Below, one piece after another: positions 57,197 to 63,176 of a stretch of 64,000 nucleotides of DNA (position 1 is its first letter; each line of letters opens with the position of its first letter). Source of the DNA: a virus; the IMG/VR virus record IMGVR_UViG_3300031963_000006, positions 151,251-215,250 of that record, one strand, 5' to 3'. The notes below the pieces were generated by a model that saw nothing but the letters and a program-made list of their open reading frames with translations, was not told where the DNA came from and did no database searches. The position numbers were made by a program, and so were the translations under genes.

Positions 57197-57841
57197 ATGA
57201 AAAAAATTAATTATTTATTTGCGGTTGTGTTAGCAACAATGTTTTTAACGAGCTGTACTGTTTATTCAGGAACATATCAGGTTGAACTCCAAGGAGTAGA
57301 GAGTCCCGAAAATTCAGAAGAACAATTTGGTAAAACCAAAATTGTAAATCTACAAGAGGGAGGAATAACTAAATATAGTTACGAAGATAGTCTTATTAAA
57401 ATTATTTGGTTACCTGAAAGAACCCAATTTAGTTTTAACCTAACTAACAAATCAAGTCACTCAATTAGGGTAATGTGGGATGAGGCGGTTTATGTTAATG
57501 TAAATGGAGAAAGTCAAAAAGTATTTCACTCAGGGGTAAAGTTTATCGATAGAAATAATTCTCAACCTCCTACTATTGTAGTTAAAGGGGCTAGTATTTC
57601 TGATGTGGTAATCCCTACCGATAATGTTTATTATGTAAAACCAAGTCAATACTCGGCAGGCGGATGGCAAGTAAGTGGGCTATTTATAACATCTTCTTTC
57701 TCGGCTGAGGAAATGGAAAAGGCGAAATCATCTTATGTTGGAAAAACTGTCAAAGTACTATTACCAATTAGGATTGAAAATACTAATAATGAATATTTGT
57801 TTTCTTTTAAAATTGAAAACTTTAAATACAATACCAAATAA
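57197..57841 (+). CDS. Lipoprotein, unknown
   Basis: 214 residues with lipobox FLTSC (C20). The mature part is beta-rich: KYSYEDSLIKIIWLPERTQF, FNLTNKSSHSIRVMWDEAVY, a fold suggestive of an immunoglobulin-like envelope domain. Bacterial in style and probably host-derived; a superinfection-exclusion role is conceivable but unproven. Confidence 0.65.
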   Translation: MKKINYLFAVVLATMFLTSCTVYSGTYQVELQGVESPENSEEQFGKTKIVNLQEGGITKYSYEDSLIKIIWLPERTQFSFNLTNKSSHSIRVMWDEAVYVNVNGESQKVFHSGVKFIDRNNSQPPTIVVKGASISDVVIPTDNVYYVKPSQYSAGGWQVSGLFITSSFSAEEMEKAKSSYVGKTVKVLLPIRIENTNNEYLFSFKIENFKYNTK

Positions 57842-57856
57842 ATTTAATAAGACATT

Positions 57857-57886
57857 AACCCCCTTTCTTTTGATTGGGGGTTTTTT
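57857..57886 (+). terminator. Rho-independent terminator
   Basis: AACCCCC, loop, GGGGGTT, TTTT. Directly followed by the C-rich repeat. Confidence 0.75.
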
Positions 57887-57890
57887 ATTT

Positions 57891-57940
57891 TCTAAAAATT
57901 TTTTCGACGGTTCCCGATTCCCCCTACCCCCTTTTTTATT
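57891..57940 (+). repeat. C-rich cassette repeat, copy 1 (TTCGACGG subtype)
   Basis: TTCGACGGTTCCCGATTCCC, then CCTACCCCCTTTTTTATT, followed by an ATATTTAT box 4 nt before ATG 57959. Shares subtype with 61606-61656. Confidence 0.7.
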
Positions 57941-57946
57941 TCTGAT

Positions 57947-57954
57947 ATATTTAT
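57947..57954 (+). promoter_or_regulatory. ATATTTAT promoter box
   Basis: Four nt before ATG 57959. Confidence 0.5.
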
Positions 57955-57958
57955 TGAT

Positions 57959-58495
57959 ATGAAATTTATTCTTACAGAGTCACAATACGCAGGATTAATG
58001 AAACTAATCAAAAAACATGAAGACGATTTAAGTTTTTTGAAAAGTAGCGTGGTCACATCAATTGAACATGATGTAACAGATTTATTAAACTCCAAGTTTC
58101 AAGGTAGATTTGGACACTATGGTTATATGCAATACCCCTCATTTTTTATTTATCCCGAAAAATTGGCGTCCGAACTTGCGAAATATAATGTAAGGGAACC
58201 ATTTTTGGTTATTGAGTATCATGTAAAAAAATCCACAGGTAAAGTTGAAATTAACATCTTTTGGAATTCAAACATATATTTTGATTATAAAAAAGAAAAT
58301 GGTAGATGGGAAAGACATAGACAACCCAAAAATAGTATTAAGTGGGACTATATAAATAACCCTGATGGACAAGAGGAATTCTTATCTAAATTGGAAAAGA
58401 CCATTAACGGAAGAATTAGTGAAAAGGCTCAAAACAAAATTATTAATGATTTTGAAAAACTTTATTCAGGGCCATCACCTAAGTTTTTTTCCTAA
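57959..58495 (+). CDS. Tagged hypothetical protein
   Basis: 178 residues. Tag MKFILTESQYAGLMKLIKKH with L-T-E at 5-7, like the array head. Body alpha/beta: YNVREPFLVIEYHVKKSTGK and KVEINIFWNSNIYFDYK. Occupies one whole cassette between two C-rich repeats. Unknown. Confidence 0.65.
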   Translation: MKFILTESQYAGLMKLIKKHEDDLSFLKSSVVTSIEHDVTDLLNSKFQGRFGHYGYMQYPSFFIYPEKLASELAKYNVREPFLVIEYHVKKSTGKVEINIFWNSNIYFDYKKENGRWERHRQPKNSIKWDYINNPDGQEEFLSKLEKTINGRISEKAQNKIINDFEKLYSGPSPKFFS

Positions 58496-58540
58496 ATTTT
58501 TCCCTTCGGGTTGTCAATCCCCCTACCCCCTTTTTTATTT
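58491..58540 (+). repeat. C-rich cassette repeat, copy 2 (CCCTTCGGG subtype)
   Basis: CCCTTCGGGTTGTCAATCCC then CCTACCCCCTTTTTTATTT; nearly identical to copies at 59811 and 60501. CCCTTCGGG can form a small hairpin. Confidence 0.75.
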
Positions 58541-58581
58541 GGTCTATTTGCTTTATCTTTGCCCAAAGATTAATTAACAAT

Positions 58582-58589
58582 ATATTTAT
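58582..58589 (+). promoter_or_regulatory. ATATTTAT promoter box
   Basis: Four nt before ATG 58594. A TATCTTTG host-type box lies upstream at 58554-58561. Confidence 0.5.
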
Positions 58590-58593
58590 TACT

Positions 58594-58719
58594 ATGAAAC
58601 CTGAAGAAATCAACATTCCAAAAAACTACGTAGACAAAACTGACGAGACAAGGAACAAATTGATTCGAGATATGTTTCCTATTAGTGAAAAAAAGAATGA
58701 ATCTAAAACAAAGAATTAA
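58594..58719 (+). CDS. Small protein (41 aa)
   Basis: MKPEEINIPKNYVDKTDETR, then NKLIRDMFPISEKKNE. Starts right after a promoter box and ends 23 bases inside the next gene. A conserved-looking ETRNKLIRDMF helix. Contains P-I-S-E near its end. Function unknown. Confidence 0.55.
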   Translation: MKPEEINIPKNYVDKTDETRNKLIRDMFPISEKKNESKTKN

Positions 58720-59803
58720 GTTAATCTTAAATGAAGCTTTAGGAATTCCCGATGATATTGATATGATTGTCAATATCTATACGGACCTTATAATTGATAC
58801 CATTAAAAACGATATTGATAATGTTGACTCCAAAGAAGTTCAAATCAACGTTGAAGGGTATGAAGATGGGGAAGCATTCAAATATGATTTCAAAATAAGT
58901 CCAAAAGAGTCTTGGGAGTATCTTAAAAACTCACCACTTTTCAATATGGAAGATTGGAAGAAGTTTCCAACCTTCATTAATAAAATTAGTTTTTCTTTAA
59001 TTACATTCCCTGATGGAATGTTTGAAGACCGGGGAGTTACATCCCCACAGATTGAAGCAACACATATTTTCCAACCATCAACATTTCAAGTTAAACAAGT
59101 TAAGAAATGGGGTGAAGTTTATGCTATAAGTTCATATGACTTTTCAATTAATATGAAACAGTCCGACCTTGATAATATTGAGAATATTAGAACAAAACTG
59201 AAATCAGTTATCGCTCACGAAATCTTCCACTCATATCAGTTGTATAAAAAATATAAGGGTACATCTAAAGTGGGATTTGGAAAGGAGGCCGTTATGAATT
59301 CTTTCCAACAGATTTTACAGAGTCAGTGGAACCCAGAGTGGAATAACTTTATGAGGGGGATATATTATGCTTTAAGGTTTGAACAACAAGCAAGAACCCC
59401 CCAATTATACTATGAACTCAAAGACAAAGGTATAAGTTCATATGAGGATTTTATGAGAGAACTATCAAAGACAGAATATTTTAATGAGATTAATTTTTTG
59501 AGAAACTTCTCGGCTCAAAAAATGATTGATTCCATTACAAAAATTGAAAGTTTTGAGGACCTAATTTTACAAGGGGCGAAAGGTCAAGAATTTAGAGAGA
59601 ACATAGAAAATTGGAATGAATATCTTCAGATTATTGCTCGTAAGTTAAGGAATAATGGCGTTGATGTTGATAATTTCAGGGGAATAAGTAATAGAGTTAG
59701 ACAAGACCCAAGAACCTTCTTTGAATATTGGGAAAAGTTTTTTGACAAAAGAGCCGAAGAAATGTTTAGAAGAGCAACAAGGATTTACGATAAGATTAAA
59801 TAA
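58697..59803 (+). CDS. Tagged zinc metallopeptidase-like protein
   Basis: 368 residues from ATG 58697 (a GTG at 58685 is in frame). Tag NLKQRIKLILNEALG with L-N-E before A14. VIAHEIFHSYQLYKKY gives an HEIFH zinc site; downstream FGKEAVMNSFQQILQ and YYALRFEQQARTPQ could supply the third ligand (E in FEQQA). Looks like a zincin carrying the packaging-type tag; if injected it could cleave a host protein. Inference. Confidence 0.65.
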   Translation: MNLKQRIKLILNEALGIPDDIDMIVNIYTDLIIDTIKNDIDNVDSKEVQINVEGYEDGEAFKYDFKISPKESWEYLKNSPLFNMEDWKKFPTFINKISFSLITFPDGMFEDRGVTSPQIEATHIFQPSTFQVKQVKKWGEVYAISSYDFSINMKQSDLDNIENIRTKLKSVIAHEIFHSYQLYKKYKGTSKVGFGKEAVMNSFQQILQSQWNPEWNNFMRGIYYALRFEQQARTPQLYYELKDKGISSYEDFMRELSKTEYFNEINFLRNFSAQKMIDSITKIESFEDLILQGAKGQEFRENIENWNEYLQIIARKLRNNGVDVDNFRGISNRVRQDPRTFFEYWEKFFDKRAEEMFRRATRIYDKIK

Positions 59804-59810
59804 TTTATAA

Positions 59811-59855
59811 CATATTTCCCTTCGGGTTGTCAATCCCCCAACCCCCTTTTTTATT
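59811..59855 (+). repeat. C-rich cassette repeat, copy 3 (CCCTTCGGG subtype)
   Basis: Follows the metallopeptidase-like gene and precedes the ATATTTAT box at 59862-59869. Confidence 0.75.
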
Positions 59856-59861
59856 CCTAGT

Positions 59862-59869
59862 ATATTTAT
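59862..59869 (+). promoter_or_regulatory. ATATTTAT promoter box
   Basis: Four nt before ATG 59874. Confidence 0.5.
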
Positions 59870-59873
59870 TGAT

Positions 59874-60218
59874 ATGAATAATATTGAACAATATAGAAAA
59901 AGGTTCTTTATGTTAATGGAGTCATCAATGGGTGATGTTAAACCATTAATCTTGGAAACCAGTTTAGATTTGAATACTGCAACCATATATTGGATGAGTT
60001 GTGGAGGTGATGAAGTTGAATTAACTCCCGATTCTAAGAAACTGTTATTACCTGGTAAGGTAATAAATAATACACAATATTATTATTTTGATTCTGAACC
60101 TAATGACGCCATTGGTGAATATAAAATTATGGAATGTCTTGGACCTGAGATTGGCAAACAAGATGATTTGTATATTGATGGGGATTCGGGTAAATTATTC
60201 TTAACTAAGAATTATTAA
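59874..60218 (+). CDS. Tagged hypothetical protein (FFMLMES type)
   Basis: 114 residues. Start NNIEQYRKRFFMLMESSMGD followed by VKPLILE: L-M-E before S17, then a G-D-V-K-P-L-I segment that I recognise as recurring at the starts of unrelated proteins in related phages. Body beta-rich with IYWMSCGGDEVELTPDSKKL. Unknown. Confidence 0.6.
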   Translation: MNNIEQYRKRFFMLMESSMGDVKPLILETSLDLNTATIYWMSCGGDEVELTPDSKKLLLPGKVINNTQYYYFDSEPNDAIGEYKIMECLGPEIGKQDDLYIDGDSGKLFLTKNY

Positions 60219-60223
60219 GAGGT

Positions 60224-60499
60224 ATGGACTACATTGTAAATTACTCACAACTTGCGGCATGCATTCGTAGAAGGTTTTCTATTGAAGACATAAATCAGAT
60301 TATACGTTCAGTTAAGGAACAGATTGAAGATGGTGAGAGTGTGGACACGGCGGTGTATGATACAATCAGACATTATATCGCATTAAAACGACCTACCCGT
60401 ATTAATGACGAGGGAACCGAACAACAATATTGGGATTCTTATATCAAATATGAAATCCCCCTTGTTGAATTTGTTAAACATGTTTTGGAATTAAAATAA
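60224..60499 (+). CDS. Hypothetical protein
   Basis: 91 residues starting MDYIVNYSQLAACIRRRF, a weak variant of the array head. Helical, with INQIIRSVKEQIEDGESVD. Same cassette as the gene at 59874. Unknown. Confidence 0.55.
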   Translation: MDYIVNYSQLAACIRRRFSIEDINQIIRSVKEQIEDGESVDTAVYDTIRHYIALKRPTRINDEGTEQQYWDSYIKYEIPLVEFVKHVLELK

Positions 60500-60500
60500 T

Positions 60501-60549
60501 TCCTAAAATTTTTCCCTTCGGGTTATCAATCCCCCTACCCCCTTTTTTT
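60501..60549 (+). repeat. C-rich cassette repeat, copy 4 (CCCTTCGGG subtype)
   Basis: Differs from copy 2 by a handful of bases over about 45. Confidence 0.75.
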
Positions 60550-60556
60550 AAAAGGG

Positions 60557-60606
60557 TTCCCCATTGTTGAAAAAAAATTTCTGGAAAAAATTTTGGGGAA
60601 TTGGGA
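60557..60606 (+). repeat. AATTTCTGGAAAAATTTTG element, copy 2
   Basis: CCATTGTTG and AAAATTTCTGG shared with copy 1; its TTTTG supplies the -33 element below. Confidence 0.6.
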
Positions 60607-60622
60607 CTTTGTGGTATCTTTG
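60592..60622 (+). promoter_or_regulatory. Bacteroidetes-type promoter (TTTG, 19 nt, TATCTTTG)
   Basis: TTTG 60592-60595 and TATCTTTG 60615-60622; ATG 60639 follows by 16 nt. Confidence 0.65.
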
Positions 60623-60638
60623 TCAAAAATTAATCACA

Positions 60639-61562
60639 ATGAGTAAAGTTACAATGGAAATCGGACAACGTTTAATTATTGAGAAGTATGTGCAAGATGC
60701 TTATGACAGATTGAAAAATGTTCCAAACCCCAAAATGACAGATAGTCTTCATAAATTCATATGTGATTGTGTGGGACATCTTCCGGCAACCTATGGTCCT
60801 AAGATTCAGAATAAAATTATTCGTGAACTTAAAGCCATTGTTGTATCAAGTGATAAGGAACGAGGTGACTTTAGAAAGAATGTCACATTCTTTGAGGTTA
60901 AATGTTCATTCCTTTCAAAGGGGGTTAGCTATTCAATTACCAATATTCGAAATTGGCATAACTTTGACTATTATGTTCTTTGTTTTATTGATGTTACCAA
61001 TAACTTTACTCCAAACTTCTATGTTATCAAAAAGGATGATATCAATAACTTCAAACTAAGGGGGATGAACGGTACTGCCGAATCTAATACCGTTAATCAG
61101 AATGTTGGTATGCGTACCGCCATTCAAGTTGATTCCCCTGATATGGAACTTTTGAAAAGTTTGAATCTTTTGAAGGACAATAGTTTTGAATCTTTATATG
61201 AGTTTGTTGATTCATTCAAGATGAAAAAGACAAAACCTAATGGATTTAAATTTAAATTCAATGGACAGAATTTTGATAGTGATAATGTTACCGAGAACTA
61301 CATTAATTTCTTGAAATATTTTTTGTATATTAATCAGGGTTCCAATTCTTTGGGTATTCAAAACATTCAACGTTCTTTGGGTAAGTTCTTTTCTTTCAAT
61401 GTTAAAAATCTTTCAAGTTGTACAAGAAAGAAAAAACAATATGTTAAGATTATGGATACGTTCTATGTTTCAACATACACATCAACCCAAAAGAAAATTG
61501 GTCATATTCAGAAAATATGTGACTCTTATCCATATGAACTTAACTTTGAATTCTATGGTTAA
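60639..61562 (+). CDS. Putative PD-(D/E)XK restriction-type endonuclease
   Basis: 307 residues from ATG 60639. GDFRKNVTFFEVKCSFLSKG shows D followed by E-V-K, the PD-(D/E)XK signature, with SITNIRNWHNFDYYVLCFID as the next strands, a layout typical of type II restriction enzymes. The C-terminal third is likely DNA-recognising (FYVSTYTSTQKKIGHIQKIC). No cognate methylase is adjacent; two orphan methylases lie at 21208 and 32581. Own host-type promoter suggests early expression. Confidence 0.6.
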   Translation: MSKVTMEIGQRLIIEKYVQDAYDRLKNVPNPKMTDSLHKFICDCVGHLPATYGPKIQNKIIRELKAIVVSSDKERGDFRKNVTFFEVKCSFLSKGVSYSITNIRNWHNFDYYVLCFIDVTNNFTPNFYVIKKDDINNFKLRGMNGTAESNTVNQNVGMRTAIQVDSPDMELLKSLNLLKDNSFESLYEFVDSFKMKKTKPNGFKFKFNGQNFDSDNVTENYINFLKYFLYINQGSNSLGIQNIQRSLGKFFSFNVKNLSSCTRKKKQYVKIMDTFYVSTYTSTQKKIGHIQKICDSYPYELNFEFYG

Positions 61563-61568
61563 TTTGCT

Positions 61569-61605
61569 ATCCCCCATTTCTTATTGTAGAGTGGGGGATT
61601 TTTTT
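61569..61605 (+). terminator. Rho-independent terminator
   Basis: ATCCCCCA, loop, TGGGGGAT, TTTTTT after the endonuclease gene. Confidence 0.8.
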
Positions 61606-61656
61606 CTATAAATTTTTTTCGACGGTTTCCGATTCCCCCTACCCCCTTTTTTATTT
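61606..61656 (+). repeat. C-rich cassette repeat, copy 5 (TTCGACGG subtype)
   Basis: TTCGACGGTTTCCGATTCCC then CCTACCCCCTTTTTTATTT; pairs with copy 1. ATATTTAT box follows at 61662. Confidence 0.75.
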
Positions 61657-61661
61657 ATAGT

Positions 61662-61669
61662 ATATTTAT
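61662..61669 (+). promoter_or_regulatory. ATATTTAT promoter box
   Basis: Four nt before ATG 61674. Confidence 0.5.
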
Positions 61670-61673
61670 TTAT

Positions 61674-62735
61674 ATGTCTAAAAGATTTGTAATTAGTGAA
61701 AACGAAATCCGAGAAATCAGGTCAATGTACGGATTATTAAATGAACAAGAAAGAGTTATAAATGCGTCTACATCTCCTGAAAAAATGTCCAACTTTCCTG
61801 GAAATCAAAAATTTGGTTTGAGAGGGGATAAAACTAAAGAAAATTTTTATTTCAAGTCAACATTAAAAAATTTAATATTTGCCAGTACTGGTGATGCAAC
61901 AAATTATCTCTCAAGTTTCACTCCTACAAATGATGCTAAACAATATGTTGACTACATAAAAATTGGGGATAATGAATTAACAAATCAAGGAAGTATTAGT
62001 TTTGATTTGAGAACTTTACCTTCCTCAACTGAAGTTATTGCGACTCACAATGGTTTATTGTTATTGAGAAGAATGATGAATGAATTGGGAGGACAAAAAA
62101 ATGGAAAAGTAACTTTGAGTATGAGTTCGGAGGTTAGAGAGTCGGGGCAAAAAAACTATACAATATCAGGTTTATCTTCCTCAATAATTGCCGGATTCAA
62201 TGGGTTATCATCTGTTTTGGGAGTTTTGATTGTTCCCCAACAAGAAAGAGAGAAAATAAGTGATGGATACGCTGTCCAATATTTTAAAGATAAAAGTGAC
62301 GATGAACTTAAAAGTATGGCCCTAAAATTTATGAAAAACATAACATCTTACTATTTTTTGGCAAAACAAGATGTTCCCCAAATAGATACAATAATTACTG
62401 ATAAACAATTTACAACTGCTGCTGACACAAGTGCATTTGAAACTTATTATGGTAATGGACTAACCAGAGATAATTTATCTGTTTTAAATTCATCTTGGAA
62501 AAAATTACAAGACGAGTTAAAAAGTATTATGATATCCAACATGAAATTGTATTACCCTGAGGATTTCCAAGGGTTAGCCGAGAAAGCGGCTGAGATGGTT
62601 AAATCAGCATATTCTACAGATAAGTTTAATGAAAATTACAGTAGATTATTCAAACAAAGTGAACTTGGTAGATTATCTCCAATCCAACAAGGTACAAAAA
62701 CCCAATCTTCCACTTCTTATCAATTAGGAAAGTAA
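61674..62735 (+). CDS. Tagged hypothetical protein (double tag)
   Basis: 353 residues. Head SKRFVISENEIREIRSMYGL followed by L-N-E-Q joins both tag types: I-S-E at 7-9 and L-N-E before Q25. Body has SISFDLRTLPSSTEVIATHN and KVTLSMSSEVRESGQKNYTI, alpha/beta, with a Thr/Ser/Gln-rich end. Likely packaged; no family recognised. Confidence 0.65.
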   Translation: MSKRFVISENEIREIRSMYGLLNEQERVINASTSPEKMSNFPGNQKFGLRGDKTKENFYFKSTLKNLIFASTGDATNYLSSFTPTNDAKQYVDYIKIGDNELTNQGSISFDLRTLPSSTEVIATHNGLLLLRRMMNELGGQKNGKVTLSMSSEVRESGQKNYTISGLSSSIIAGFNGLSSVLGVLIVPQQEREKISDGYAVQYFKDKSDDELKSMALKFMKNITSYYFLAKQDVPQIDTIITDKQFTTAADTSAFETYYGNGLTRDNLSVLNSSWKKLQDELKSIMISNMKLYYPEDFQGLAEKAAEMVKSAYSTDKFNENYSRLFKQSELGRLSPIQQGTKTQSSTSYQLGK

Positions 62736-62737
62736 TT

Positions 62738-63022
62738 TTATTTATAAACTTTTACCGTCTTAACGTTAAACCAAGTCGAAGTTTCAGGTGCGACATAACT
62801 TTTTCCATCAATAATAATGAATTCGTTTTCATAGATTACGGTGGTGTCGCCCTGAGAAAAAACAAGTTCTTTATAAACCGTGAGAGCTGGCTCCTCAACA
62901 TATGAAGTATCAGTATAAACTGTAATTACCCTGTCACTATCGGAATCCTTGACTGACAATTGGGTTGTCTTACAAGAAAACAAGTATAGAGAAATAAAAG
63001 AGAATACGATTATTTTTTTCAT
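62738..63022 (-). CDS. Small lipoprotein
   Basis: 94 residues with lipobox LYLFSC (C17) and a beta-rich mature part (DRVITVYTDTSYVEEPALTV). Bacteroidetes-style envelope lipoprotein; lone minus-strand gene in the cassette zone, converging on the tagged gene with a two-base gap. Confidence 0.65.
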   Translation of the reverse strand: MKKIIVFSFISLYLFSCKTTQLSVKDSDSDRVITVYTDTSYVEEPALTVYKELVFSQGDTTVIYENEFIIIDGKSYVAPETSTWFNVKTVKVYK

Positions 63023-63066
63023 GTGGTTTATTATTTAACTACAAAAATACAACAAAACTAACCTAA

Positions 63067-63117
63067 AACAAAATTTTTTATTCTGTGTTACCAATCTCCT
63101 ACCCCCTTTTTTATTTA
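63067..63117 (+). repeat. C-rich cassette repeat, copy 6 (degenerate)
   Basis: Keeps AATCTCCTACCCCCTTTTTT and the trailing TATTT but has lost the CCCTTCGGG hairpin. Precedes the fasciclin gene. Confidence 0.6.
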
Positions 63118-63176
63118 AATCTATATTGACATAGTAATTCATTTTGTTTATCATTATGAAAAATTAATTAAACAAT

